Assembly: GCF_003236335.1 (NCBI RefSeq)
Contig: NZ_POUB01000005.1
Coordinates: 17,712 to 81,711 of the forward strand
Reading direction: 5' to 3'
Source: Micromonospora deserti
GTDB taxonomy: Bacteria; Actinomycetota; Actinomycetes; Mycobacteriales; Micromonosporaceae
Length of the DNA: 64,000 nucleotides
Under the pieces are notes generated by a model that worked only from the letters and a program-made list of their open reading frames with translations, ran no database searches and had not been told where the DNA came from. Position numbers and translations under genes: made by a program. Within the stretch, counting starts at the first letter, position 1, and every line of letters begins with the position of its first letter. Shown one piece after another: positions 34,701 to 42,893 of the stretch.

Positions 34701-35365
34701 TAGGTGAAGTACGCGCCCGTCGGGTCCGGCGTCTGCGAGTAGGCGACGCACATGTCGAACGGCGCGGTGTTCGGGCTGGTGAACTGCGCCAGCATCCACC
34801 GGTCGACGGTCTGGTCGTACAGGACGATCGGGTCGCCCGCGTTCTGGGTGTCGCAGCCGTTGTCGTTGACGGTGTTGGAGGTCCACAGCGAGTTGATCGG
34901 GAACGGCCCGCCGTTGGGCGGGGAGGTGCCGTCCTTGTTCCAGATCTGGAAGGTCGTGTTGACCATCTGTACGTAGTGGTCAGGACCGACGTCGCCGACG
35001 GTGTCGGGCGGGGTGCCGCCGGTCTGGCCGGCGAACGGGGTGTTGGTGGGTCGCAGGTCGTCGTTGACCGGCGCGTCCGCGGTCTGGATCACCGGGTCGG
35101 CCTTTCCGGCGATGTCCGGCTGGGCGTCGGCGGTGTCGGTGGTGGGCGCGGTCGCCCGGTTGCCGCCCTTCGCGCGTGGCATGGTCCGTACCGGCTTCGA
35201 CACCCCGGCCCGTACCGGCTCGACCACGCCGACATGCTTCGGCTTCGCCGGCTCGTCGGGTGGGCGCAGGGGTGCGGCGGTGCCGGAGTTCGGTGCGATC
35301 AGGACGGTCAGGCTGCTGAACAGCAGCAGCGCCGCGTGCGCGGCCAGCGCCCGTCTTCGTGTCAT
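31727..35365 (-). CDS. Large secreted protein with N-terminal propeller-like region and DUF11 repeats
   Basis: A 1212-residue exported protein. The signal peptide is about residues 1-31 (RRRALAAHAALLLFSSLTVL). Residues about 75-555 contain a conserved actinobacterial region (GGTPPDTVGDVGPDHYVQMVN ... DRWMLAQF ... DRWGDYSSMNVDP) resembling a beta-propeller. Then follow five DUF11-type Ig-like repeats, each with ADLxVTKSDSPDP...YTVTVTNDGP...VTDTLPAG; the second and fifth are divergent and cysteine-bearing. No LPxTG anchor or transmembrane end is present, so it is probably released or held by other means. ATG 35365 is preferred; an in-frame ATG lies at 35392. Confidence 0.85.
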   Translation of the reverse strand: MTRRRALAAHAALLLFSSLTVLIAPNSGTAAPLRPPDEPAKPKHVGVVEPVRAGVSKPVRTMPRAKGGNRATAPTTDTADAQPDIAGKADPVIQTADAPVNDDLRPTNTPFAGQTGGTPPDTVGDVGPDHYVQMVNTTFQIWNKDGTSPPNGGPFPINSLWTSNTVNDNGCDTQNAGDPIVLYDQTVDRWMLAQFTSPNTAPFDMCVAYSQTPDPTGAYFTYSFRLSASHDYEKFGIWPDGLYMSTFEGGTLGAYVFDRAAMVSGSPATFQYFGSGAGALGPGVSSAGRVRLFPSDWDGVNPPLAGEPNHFLLSRDADNGQGGAQDSIDVYDFHVDWTNPANSTFGLATTLITQPFDINIGCTDVDGNGAARDCISQPGTTQQIDALPGRLMHRVQYRNFGSHQAMVAVQSSVDADGNNRVGTRWYELRNSGGGWAIHQQGTYAPGTADRWMGSAAMDGKGNIALGYSLVDAGANVFPSIGYTGRLAGAPLGSMPEPEQIMFSGTTSQTNADRWGDYSSMNVDPVDDCTFWYTQQHGGARQTRIGAFKFTSCDQTDLRITKSDSPDPVHAGQQLTYTVTVTNDGPNTAGSVTVTDTLPAGVAFLSSAPACTNAAGTLTCGLGELLPGQSVPLVIQVAVPANLPPGTITNTATVAAADQFDPDPGNNTATATTTVTSRADLAVTKVCKPDRPAPAGTPGFCDIHVDNLGPSDAASVELTDALTSATPFEVVSVTATPSGSCAPTGTGPVTSVTITCDLGTEPAGGRTTVRVTVTADDVAQVNDVATVTSATVDPNQANNKATGRVEFVGSADLSLDKAGPASVTAGTQMQYVVTVTNDGPSVARDVVVADTLPAGASFVSVTPSAGTCANGQPTTRDVRCGLGNLAAGASATITIVARVAPDVVPGTVLFNEAVVSSVTADPDNDDVRDSVSTTVEASADLSVTKSDSPDPVVAGEEITYTITVSNAGPSTAQNVTVTDTLPAGTTYVSGVDGNGATVCTLVQTDQVVCALGALNPGQGRSVFLTVLVAPSVPSGTTLTNSVTVSATTPDPNPADNTATQQTGVRASAELWLDKIGEPRSGNPSPTIVWTLTVHNDAGCERDAQSTPTPTCGAGGPSDAQNVTVVDTLPLDPKKLTVQYLSPQCDYDQATHMVTCTAARVPAGATVSFVIETQAQGSVRTIRNSATMTSTTPDPAAGNNSDDVTIVVKGGTGR

Positions 35366-35397
35366 GGAAACCCCCACGAGGATCGTGATCATCCGTC

Positions 35398-35711
35398 GGA
35401 GTGACGGCTTCCGACTTCATATCGTCACGCGGTGGGGTGAGCGCCGGTGTGACCGTGATCTGACACCGTTCGCGAGCGCCGCTCGCACTGTGGCTGACCT
35501 GCCTTTTCGCGGTGCCCGACGAGGCGGCGGCCGCGGGTTCTTCGCTCCCCGGCATGTATACGAGCGGACGGCGCGGGTAGTCGGCGAAGGGCTCGGCGAG
35601 CCACGCGTTGGCCAGGGTGAGTGCCGGGCCGGTCTGCGCGCCGGCTAGGCGTGTGGCCCGAGGCTGCTGACGGACGTCCGGGATGTGCCGGTCCTTCACG
35701 AACCTGGGGAG
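35398..35711. other. Intergenic space between divergent DUF11 and debranching-enzyme genes
   Basis: About 310 bases without a supported gene. A minus-strand stretch (around 35530-35640) reads like protein (ALTLANAWLAEPFADYPRRP) but has no start or recognised family. GTGACCGTGATCTGACACCG near 35449 may be promoter material. Nothing firm. Confidence 0.3.
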
Positions 35712-35717
35712 GTGTCC

Positions 35718-37874
35718 GTGACGGCGACACAGCGACCGACCCCCGCTGACCCGATGCCGGATACCCAGGCACGGCACCGGGTGTCCAGCGGTGCCTGCCG
35801 AGACCTGCCCCCGGAGTTGGGGCCCGAGGCGATCGGCGTGCTCCAGGGGCGCACGTTCATGTTCTCCGACGCCGCCGGCAACGTGCCGAAAGGCTCGATC
35901 GGCGGTCTCGTCCACGACGACACCCGGTTCATCGACCAGTGGGAACTGACCGTCAACGATGCGCCCCTGATGGTGCTGTCCTCGGGAACAGTGGACGCCC
36001 ACTCCGCGGCGTTCTTCCTGGCCAACCCCGACTTGCCGGACCTGCCGGCGAACCGGGTCGGGGTACGGCGGCAGCGGTTCGTCGGTGACGGGCTGTACGA
36101 ACGCGTCGAGGTGCGCTACTTCGGTATCGAGCCGGTGTCGGTCCGGCTGCGACTGGCGGTCGGGACCGACTTCGCCGACCTGTTCGAGATCAAGGAGTCG
36201 GTTCGCGACCGCGCTCCGGACATTGTTCGCCGGCATGAGCCCGACGGCTCGGCGGTCGGGTTCGCCTACCGCAACGGCGACTACTCGGCGATGGTGCGGA
36301 TCGAGGCCGAGCCGGCCGTGCACCGCTTCGACGGGAACGCGCTGGTCTGGGATCTCCACCTCGAGCGGGGGCAGCAGTGGGGCTGCCAGGTGTGGGTCCC
36401 GTTGCGCTGCGGCCAGGAAAGCTACCGGCCTTCCGCTCGCGAGTTCGGGCACGTGTTCGACCACGGGCCGGACGATCCGTCGACCCGGTGGGCGGCGGAC
36501 AAGCCGCACCTGGAGACCGGCGTGGACCTGCTGCGCGACGTCTACCACAAGTCGGCGGTCGACCTGGTGTCGATGCGCATCGAGAAGAAGATACGCGGCG
36601 AGCCGGTGGTGCTGCTCGCCGCGGGCCTGCCCTGGTTCATGACGGCGTTCGGCCGGGACACGCTGATCACCGCCTACCAGACCATGAGCTGCGGTCCCGA
36701 GGTCGCCCGCGGCGCCCTGATCGTGTTGGCCTCGCACCAGGCGGAGACCCTCGACGACTTCACCGACCGGGAACCGGGCAAGATTTTCCATGAGTACCGC
36801 GCAGGTGAGCTGACCCAGCTCGGCATCAAGCCCTACTGCCCCTACTACGGCGGCGTCGACACCACGGCGCTGTGGCTGATCCTGCTGTCGGAGTACTGGC
36901 GGTGGACCGGCGACGACGAGTTCGCGTGCCGGCTGCGCGACAACGCCGACGCCGCCCTGCGCTGGATCGACCACTACGGCGACCGCGACGGGGACGGCTA
37001 CGTCGAATACGCCACCCGCTCCGTCCAAGGCCTGGGTAACCAGTGCTGGCGGGACTCCCCGGACGGCGTGCAGTTCGCCGACGGCACCATCCCGGTGCTG
37101 CCGATCGCCACCTCCGAAACGCAGGGCTACACCTACGACGCGAAACTGCGTGCGGCGGAACTCGCCGACGGCCCGTGGCAGCGACCCGACCTGGCCCGAC
37201 GGCTGCGGGCGGAGGCAGCCCGGCTGCGCGAGCAGTTCAACCGGGACTACTGGATTCCTGATCGGGGTGGCTACTACGCCGTCGGCCTCGACGGCGACAA
37301 GCGCCGCATCGACTCGATGACGTCGAACATGGGTCACCTGCTGTGGAGCGGCATCGTGCCGCAGGACCGCGCCGGCCAGGTGGCGGCGCACCTCGTGTCC
37401 GACGAGATGTTCTCCGGCTGGGGGGTGCGTACGCTGTCCACCGCCGATGTCGGCTACAACCCCATCGGATACCACGTGGGCACCGTGTGGCCGCACGACA
37501 ACTCGATCATCGCCGCCGGGCTGGCCCGCTACGGCTACCGGGACGAGGCCAACCGCATCGCCCTGGCCATGCTGCACGCGGCCGCCTACTCCGAGCACCG
37601 GCTGCCGGAGGCGTTCTCCGGCTACGACCGGTCCTTCGGCCGTGAGCCCGTGCCGTACCCCACCGCGTGCAATCCGCAGGCGTGGGCCAGTGGAGCCCCC
37701 CTGCTGTTCCTGCGCACCATGCTCGGCCTACGGCCACGCGGTGGCGCACTGCACGTCGACGCTTGGATACCCGCCGAACTCGGTCGGATCCGCCTGAGGA
37801 ACGTCGCGGCCTTCGGTCGACGGTGGAACGTCGACGCGGCCGGCACCAGGTCCTCCGTCCGGCTCGTCTGGTGA
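35718..37874 (+). CDS. Glycogen debranching-type (amylo-alpha-1,6-glucosidase-like) enzyme
   Basis: A 718-residue cytoplasmic protein without a signal peptide. The N-terminal domain (about 25-270, FMFSDAAGNVPKGSIGGLVHDDTRF) is the bacterial GDE N-terminal module. The rest is an (alpha/alpha)6 glycosidase region with AGLPWFMTAFGRDTLITAYQTM, REPGKIFHEYRAGEL, DRDGDGYVEYATRS and VWPHDNSIIAAGLARYG, all typical of the GDE/GH63-like group. GTG 35718 follows GGGGAGGT; GTG 35712 is also in frame. It may hydrolyse alpha-1,6 branches or trim intracellular alpha-glucans. Confidence 0.88.
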   Translation: MTATQRPTPADPMPDTQARHRVSSGACRDLPPELGPEAIGVLQGRTFMFSDAAGNVPKGSIGGLVHDDTRFIDQWELTVNDAPLMVLSSGTVDAHSAAFFLANPDLPDLPANRVGVRRQRFVGDGLYERVEVRYFGIEPVSVRLRLAVGTDFADLFEIKESVRDRAPDIVRRHEPDGSAVGFAYRNGDYSAMVRIEAEPAVHRFDGNALVWDLHLERGQQWGCQVWVPLRCGQESYRPSAREFGHVFDHGPDDPSTRWAADKPHLETGVDLLRDVYHKSAVDLVSMRIEKKIRGEPVVLLAAGLPWFMTAFGRDTLITAYQTMSCGPEVARGALIVLASHQAETLDDFTDREPGKIFHEYRAGELTQLGIKPYCPYYGGVDTTALWLILLSEYWRWTGDDEFACRLRDNADAALRWIDHYGDRDGDGYVEYATRSVQGLGNQCWRDSPDGVQFADGTIPVLPIATSETQGYTYDAKLRAAELADGPWQRPDLARRLRAEAARLREQFNRDYWIPDRGGYYAVGLDGDKRRIDSMTSNMGHLLWSGIVPQDRAGQVAAHLVSDEMFSGWGVRTLSTADVGYNPIGYHVGTVWPHDNSIIAAGLARYGYRDEANRIALAMLHAAAYSEHRLPEAFSGYDRSFGREPVPYPTACNPQAWASGAPLLFLRTMLGLRPRGGALHVDAWIPAELGRIRLRNVAAFGRRWNVDAAGTRSSVRLVW

Positions 37875-37999
37875 TTTGTCGGGCGCACCGAGTTCGTCAC
37901 GGGTTGCCATGACCGACGCCGCCGTATTACGGTCCAGGCCGATACGCCAGCGGTGGGGAGGGTCATGCGATATCCCGACACGGCGGGTACGGGCGCGGC

Positions 38000-38932
38000 A
38001 TGATCGTCACGGTCACGCTGAACCCCGCGCTCGACATCACCCACACCGTCGCGTCGCTGGTGCCGCACACCAGCCACCGGGTCGCCGAGGTCGGCATCCA
38101 GGCCGGCGGCAAGGGCGTCAACGTCGCCCGCGTCCTGCACACGCTGCGGCTGCCCACGGTCGCCGTGGCGTTCCGCGGCGGCCTTACCGGCGCCGCCATC
38201 CAGGCCGACCTCGACCGGCACGGCATCGCCCACCGGTTGATCGACACCGCGGGGGAGAGTCGGCGGACGTTCACCATCGTCGACGTCGGCAGCGGCGACG
38301 CCACCGTCCTGAACGAGGCCGGCCCGGCCGTGACGAGCGACGAGTGGCACGCGCTGCGCGGGGAGGTGCACCGCCTGCTCGCCGACGCGTCGGTGCTCGT
38401 GCTCTCCGGCAGCCTGCCGCCGCAGCTGCCCGACGCCGCGTACGCCGAGCTGACGGTCGCCGCCGCGCGAGCCGGCGTACCGGTGATCCTGGACGCCGCC
38501 GGGCCCGCACTGCGAGCCGGCGTCGCGGCGGGACCCGACGTGGTCAAGCCCAACGCCGCCGAGCTCGCCGACGTCACCGGTCTGCCCGACCCGCTCGCCG
38601 CCGCCGAAGCGCTCCACGCGGCGGGGGCGCGGGCGGTGGTCGCCTCACTGGGTCCGGACGGCCTGCTCGCCGTCACCCCCGACGGCACCTTCCGGGCCGG
38701 ACCGCCGGCGTCCCTGGCCGGCAACCCGACCGGCGCCGGGGACTCGGTCGTCGCCGCGATCGCGGCCGGCATCCACACCGGCACGTCGTGGCCGCACCGG
38801 CTGTCGGAGGCCGTGGCCCTCTCCGCCGCGACGGTACGGGCACCCCGGGCGGGGCACTTCGACGCCGACACCTACCACCGGCTCGCCCGCGGACGGGTCG
38901 GGTCGCTCGCGCCGACCACCGACACCAGCTGA
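38000..38932 (+). CDS. 1-phosphofructokinase/tagatose-6-phosphate kinase family (PfkB)
   Basis: A 310-residue ribokinase-fold kinase. MIVTVTLNPALDITHTV at the N-terminus and QAGGKGVNVARVLHTLRL are the FruK/LacC signature; KPNAAELADVTGL and NPTGAGDSVVAAIAAG (catalytic Asp) complete it. It phosphorylates a hexose monophosphate to a bisphosphate. The class II aldolase gene begins 18 bases after its stop, so the pair would convert fructose-1-P or tagatose-6-P to triose phosphates. No PTS permease gene is nearby. Confidence 0.87.
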   Translation: MIVTVTLNPALDITHTVASLVPHTSHRVAEVGIQAGGKGVNVARVLHTLRLPTVAVAFRGGLTGAAIQADLDRHGIAHRLIDTAGESRRTFTIVDVGSGDATVLNEAGPAVTSDEWHALRGEVHRLLADASVLVLSGSLPPQLPDAAYAELTVAAARAGVPVILDAAGPALRAGVAAGPDVVKPNAAELADVTGLPDPLAAAEALHAAGARAVVASLGPDGLLAVTPDGTFRAGPPASLAGNPTGAGDSVVAAIAAGIHTGTSWPHRLSEAVALSAATVRAPRAGHFDADTYHRLARGRVGSLAPTTDTS

Positions 38933-38950
38933 CCACCCGGGAGTCCATCC

Positions 38951-39820
38951 GTGCCCCTGTCATCCACCGCCGACCTCGTGGCGCGGGCCGCCACGAGCGG
39001 TCACGCGGCCGTCGCCTTCAACGTCATCACGCTCGAACACGCCGAGGCCATCGTGGCCGGGGCGGAACGGGTGGGCGTTCCCGCCATCCTCCAGATCAGC
39101 GAGAACGCCGTGAAGTACCACAGCGGACGTGTCCTGCCGATCGCCCGGGCGGCCGCCGAGCTGGCCCGGGCCGCCGCGGTCGACGTCTCGCTGCACCTGG
39201 ACCACGTGCGGGACGAGGGGCTGCTGCGCCAGGCCGCCGACGCCGGGGTGAGCTCGGTGATGTACGACGCGGCGGGGCTGCCCTACGGGGCCAACGTGGC
39301 CGCCACCCGGCGGGCCGCCGACTGGGCCCACCAGCGGGGACTGTGGCTGGAGGCGGAGCTGGGCCGGGTCGGCGGCAAGGATGGTGAGGCGCCGCTGGAC
39401 GCCCACGCGCCGCAGGCGCGCACCGACCCGGAGCAGGCGTCGACGTACGTCGCGGCGACACGGGTGGACGCCCTGGCCGTGGCGGTCGGCAGCAGACACG
39501 CCATGACCACCCGCACGGCGGCCCTCGACCACGCGCTGATCGCCGAGCTCCGCGACGCCGTCGCCGTGCCGCTGGTGCTGCACGGCTCGTCCGGGGTGTC
39601 CGACGACGAACTCGTCCGGGCGGCGGCCGGTGGAATCGCCAAGATCAACATTGGTACGGCGCTGAACGTCGCGTTCACCACGGCGGTGCGGGCTCGCCTC
39701 GCCGACGACCGCCTCGCCGACCCGCGTGCGTACCTGTCCGTCGGGCGGGCCGCGATGGCCGACGCCGTCGCGCACTTCCTCCGGCTCCTCGCCGCGAGCC
39801 AGCCCATCACACCCAGTTGA
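38951..39820 (+). CDS. Class II fructose-/tagatose-bisphosphate aldolase
   Basis: A 289-residue zinc aldolase starting at GTG 38951. The motifs are VAFNVITLEHAEAIVAGAE at the first strand; SLHLDHVRDEGLL with the catalytic Asp and a zinc His; EAELGRVGGKDGE; GSRHAM with the second His; and LVLHGSSGVSDDEL plus KINIGTALNVAF for the phosphate-binding end. The length and sequence fit the GatY/KbaY-like short class II group. It is co-transcribed with the PfkB kinase before it. Confidence 0.9.
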   Translation: MPLSSTADLVARAATSGHAAVAFNVITLEHAEAIVAGAERVGVPAILQISENAVKYHSGRVLPIARAAAELARAAAVDVSLHLDHVRDEGLLRQAADAGVSSVMYDAAGLPYGANVAATRRAADWAHQRGLWLEAELGRVGGKDGEAPLDAHAPQARTDPEQASTYVAATRVDALAVAVGSRHAMTTRTAALDHALIAELRDAVAVPLVLHGSSGVSDDELVRAAAGGIAKINIGTALNVAFTTAVRARLADDRLADPRAYLSVGRAAMADAVAHFLRLLAASQPITPS

Positions 39821-39997
39821 CGTGCCCCGCGTGGGTCTGACGCTCGGCCTCCGCGATCGGCGCCGCCCGGGCCCGGAATGTCGGCTGTGGACGGTCGCCG
39901 TACCCTGCCCGGCCGTTCAGCCGCCCGGTACGGCATGCTGGCACGCGCCGACCGGTCGACGTCGGTCGGGCACACGGGGAGCCGACGGAGGAGTGTC

Positions 39998-41263
39998 ATG
40001 GGGCGGGTCGAGGTAAGCAGGCGGACGTTCGGCAAGCTGGTCGGTGCCACCGGCGCGGGGGCTCTGACCGGCGGGATCCTGATCGGGTCGCCCGGCCTGG
40101 CGGCGCCGACCTGGCGGGTCACCGGCACGACGGCGGCCTCGCTTCAGCCCTTCGACGACACCATGCGCAGCTTCATGCAGGCCCGCAACATCTCCGCCGG
40201 TCAACTGGCGGTCACCTACCAGGGCCGGCTGGTGCTGGCCCGCGCCTACACCTACAGCGACGATCCGGGGCTCACCGTCCAGCCCACCTCGCTGTTCCGG
40301 GTGGCCAGCATCTCCAAGTCGGTCACCGCCGCCGCGCTGGCCACGCTGGCCCAGGACGGCAAGCTCAGCCTCGGTACGCCGGTCACCTCGCTGGTCAACC
40401 TTGTCCCGCCGCAGGGGCAGCAGCTCGACCCGCGGATGCCCCAGGTGACCCTGTGGCGGTTGCTGCAACACACCGGCGGCTGGGACCGCACCCTCTCCGG
40501 CGACCCGATGTTCATGGACCGGACCATCTCCCGGGCGCTCGGCGTGCCGATGGAGCTGCACCTCGCCGACGTGGTCCGCTACATGTCCGGGCGCCCACTC
40601 GACTTCGCCCCGGGGACGCGGGTTGCGTACAGCAACTACGGGTACGGGCTGGCCAGGCAGGTCATCGAGAAGGTGAGCGGGCTGTCGTACGCCTCGTACG
40701 TGCAGCAGCGCCTCCTGGCGCCGCTCGGCATCACCCGGATGAAGCTGGCCTGGAGCATCGCCCCGCTCAGTGGCGAGGTGCCGTACCGGTCCCGGTACAC
40801 CGGCCCGACGGTGCTGAACGAGACCGGGAGTACCGTCCCGGCGCCGTACGGCACGTTCAGCATGCGCGTGCAGGAGGGGAACGGCCGATGGGCCGCCTCC
40901 GCCGTCGACCTGGTCCGCTGGGCGTCGGCCTTCGACGCCGCGGGAGCGGTGTTCAACAGCACGTCGCTGAGCCGGATCTTCGCGGTACCGGAGACCGGGG
41001 TGAACCCGAACGGCTGGTACTACGGCCTCGGCTGGCAGGTACGGCCGGTCAGCGGAGGCCGCAACACCTGGCACACCGGCAGCCTGCCCGGGAACTACTC
41101 CCTGCTGGTCCGCGGCTCGAACGGGCTGAGCTTCGCCGCCCTGTTCAACCAGCGCGACGATCCCTCCGGCCTGAGCTACTCCACCATCGATCCGGAACTC
41201 TGGTCCGCCGCCGGTCGGGTGACCAGCTGGCCCGGCCACAACCTCTTCCCCAACTACTTCTGA
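39998..41263 (+). CDS. Tat-exported serine hydrolase of the beta-lactamase/penicillin-binding protein family
   Basis: A 421-residue protein with a twin-arginine signal (VSRRTFGKLVGATGAGALTG) and the three class C beta-lactamase fold motifs: S104-x-x-K107 (SISK), Y211-S-N213 (YSNYG) and H359-T-G (WHTGSLPG). These mark a serine esterase or DD-peptidase-like enzyme (COG1680 group) acting outside the membrane; the substrate cannot be predicted. ATG 39998 lies behind CGGAGGAG. It is followed by a strong hairpin and is probably monocistronic. Confidence 0.9.
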   Translation: MGRVEVSRRTFGKLVGATGAGALTGGILIGSPGLAAPTWRVTGTTAASLQPFDDTMRSFMQARNISAGQLAVTYQGRLVLARAYTYSDDPGLTVQPTSLFRVASISKSVTAAALATLAQDGKLSLGTPVTSLVNLVPPQGQQLDPRMPQVTLWRLLQHTGGWDRTLSGDPMFMDRTISRALGVPMELHLADVVRYMSGRPLDFAPGTRVAYSNYGYGLARQVIEKVSGLSYASYVQQRLLAPLGITRMKLAWSIAPLSGEVPYRSRYTGPTVLNETGSTVPAPYGTFSMRVQEGNGRWAASAVDLVRWASAFDAAGAVFNSTSLSRIFAVPETGVNPNGWYYGLGWQVRPVSGGRNTWHTGSLPGNYSLLVRGSNGLSFAALFNQRDDPSGLSYSTIDPELWSAAGRVTSWPGHNLFPNYF

Positions 41264-41293
41264 CCTGCGGCCGGTTCCGGCCCGCCGCCACCC

Positions 41294-41328
41294 GATGAGC
41301 CGCCCGCCGTGCAGGCGGTCGGCTCATC
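41294..41328 (+). terminator. Hairpin terminator after the serine hydrolase gene
   Basis: GATGAGCCGCCCGCC and GGCGGTCGGCTCATC pair over 15 positions with one mismatch and a five-base loop, 31 bases after the stop. It also lies downstream of the convergent monooxygenase gene. Confidence 0.7.
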
Positions 41329-41404
41329 CCGCGCGACGGCCTGGCGCTGGAGGGACGGGCTGAAGCCCGGCTGTGCGTCCTCGGTGGCGATGTGTGGCCG
41401 GTGG

Positions 41405-41737
41405 TCAGCGGCGGTCGGGGACAGACATCTCACCGAGTTCGGACCAGTCGTCCTGCGGGATCGTCGCGTTGACGATGCGGGGCGTCGCGGCCAGGTGCGG
41501 CGGCAGGGTCCGCTGCGCGGTCCTGAAGTGCGCGGACTGGACGTGCGCCGCGCCGGCGTCGGCGTCCCGGAACGCCTCGACCAGCACGTACTCCGTCGGG
41601 TCGTCGAGGCTGCGGGACCAGTCGAACCACAGGCAGCCCGGCTCCGCCCGGGTGGCCCGGGTGAACTCGGCGGCGATCTCGGGCCACCGGTCGGCGTGCT
41701 CGGGCAGCACCCGGAACTTGGCGGTAATGAAGATCAT
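41405..41737 (-). CDS. Antibiotic biosynthesis monooxygenase (ABM)-domain protein, quinol monooxygenase-like
   Basis: A 110-residue ferredoxin-like protein: MIFITAKFRVLPEHADRWPE at the N-terminus, EFTRATRAEPGCLWFDWSRS in the middle, YVLVEAFRDADAGAAHVQSAHF and a C-terminal strand. The pattern is that of YgiN-like putative quinol monooxygenases, which act as small dimeric, cofactor-free oxygenases. The start at 41737 is preceded by GGGAG and matches the family N-terminus, although the frame extends to 41755. Confidence 0.85.
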   Translation of the reverse strand: MIFITAKFRVLPEHADRWPEIAAEFTRATRAEPGCLWFDWSRSLDDPTEYVLVEAFRDADAGAAHVQSAHFRTAQRTLPPHLAATPRIVNATIPQDDWSELGEMSVPDRR

Positions 41738-41885
41738 TCGTGGTCTCCCATTCATGGGGCTGCCCCGCGTCCGGGGGTGGTGGCTGGCCGGGTCGCCGGG
41801 GAGCGGCTCAACCAGCCTGGATCGAGACGGTCAGGCCGTCGACGACGCAGGGCCGGCCCCGTCCACCGTATACGCCCCGCGGCGA

Positions 41886-42830
41886 TCAGGTGGCGCGGCG
41901 GCACCGCTCGCCGAGGTCACGGATCGCCGCGACGAGTTCGGGCGGTTCGGTCACGGCGAAGTCGACGCCGACCGAGGTGACCATCCAGGCCAGAGCCGCG
42001 GGTGATTCGGCGCCGAGGTGCAGCAGGCAGGTTCGGTCGTCGACGGGCTCCACGGCGCCCATCCCCGGCCACACCAGGTCGGCCACCCGCTCGGCCGGCT
42101 GGTGCAGGGTGACACTCGCCCGTACGCTCCACGGTCCGGTGGACAGCTGCCGTGACAGGTACGCGGTCACGTCGCCGTCGGGCGGATCCCTGGGCGCGAA
42201 TCGCGGCCCGGTCGGCGTGCGGGTTCGCAGTCGGTCGACGCGGAAGGTGCGCCAGTTGTCCCTGCCGGTGTCCCAGGCGACGAGGTACCAGTGCCGGCCC
42301 CAGTTGACCAGGGTGTGCGGTTCGACGTCGCGTACCGTCTCGGTGCCGTGGTGGCTGGTGTAGTCGAACCGTAGCCGCTCACGTCGGCCCTTGGCCTCGG
42401 AGATCGTGAGCAGGACGTCCGGGTCGATCCGTGGACCGTTGGCGGCGGCCCGGACGGTGGCCTGCTGCAGGGTGGTGACCCGGTGCCGCAGCCGGGACGG
42501 CAGCACCTGCTCCAGCTTGCCCAGCGCGCGCAGCGAGGTCTCCTCGATGCCGGCCACCGAGCTGGCCGTGGCGGTGCGCAGCCCGATGGCGACCGCGACC
42601 GCCTCGTCGTCGTCGAGCAGCAGCGGTGGCAGGGCCGCGCCGGCGCCCAGCCGATATCCGGGGCTGCCCTTCGTCGCGTTGACCGGGTAGCCCAGCTCGC
42701 GCAGCCGGTCAACGTCGCGGCGCACGGTACGGGGGGTCACGCCGAGCCGTTCGGCGAGCTCGGCGCCGGACCAGTGCCGGTGGGTCTGCAACAGGGACAG
42801 CAGTTTCAGCAGCCGAGCCGAGGTGCCCAC
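41886..42830 (-). CDS. WYL-domain (YafY-type) transcriptional regulator
   Basis: A 314-residue regulator. The N-terminal DeoR-like helix-turn-helix is RLLKLLSLLQTHRHWSGAEL ... GVTPRTVRRDVDRLRELGY (residues 5-50). The WYL core follows: RERLRFDYTSHHG, VEPHTLVNWGRHWYLVAWDT and DNWRTFRVDRL. A C-terminal extension covers the last 80 residues. It is divergent from the epoxide hydrolase gene, with only 63 bases between the starts and a palindrome there, so it very likely controls that gene and itself. The start is a GTG. Confidence 0.9.
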   Translation of the reverse strand: MGTSARLLKLLSLLQTHRHWSGAELAERLGVTPRTVRRDVDRLRELGYPVNATKGSPGYRLGAGAALPPLLLDDDEAVAVAIGLRTATASSVAGIEETSLRALGKLEQVLPSRLRHRVTTLQQATVRAAANGPRIDPDVLLTISEAKGRRERLRFDYTSHHGTETVRDVEPHTLVNWGRHWYLVAWDTGRDNWRTFRVDRLRTRTPTGPRFAPRDPPDGDVTAYLSRQLSTGPWSVRASVTLHQPAERVADLVWPGMGAVEPVDDRTCLLHLGAESPAALAWMVTSVGVDFAVTEPPELVAAIRDLGERCRRAT

Positions 42831-42850
42831 GGCATAAGGATGCCAGGTCG

Positions 42851-42884
42851 GTTAGGAACATCCCTGACCTAAGCCGTTCCTAAC
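42851..42884. promoter_or_regulatory. Operator palindrome between WYL regulator and epoxide hydrolase genes
   Basis: GTTAGGAAC and GTTCCTAAC are perfect 9-base arms separated by 16 bases, filling the space between the divergent starts (42830 and 42894). TAACGT at 42881-42886 stands at the right distance for a -10 box of a leaderless transcript beginning at 42894. Confidence 0.65.
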
Positions 42885-42893
42885 GTGACCGCC

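Noticed and set aside
32087..35404. 1105-codon open frame on the plus strand
   Set aside because: Antisense shadow of the DUF11-repeat gene; composed of Arg/Gly/Val/His runs without motifs.
34980..37598. 872-codon minus-strand frame across the debranching-enzyme gene
   Set aside because: Shadow frame; only its stretch near 35530-35640 looks remotely protein-like and it lacks a start.
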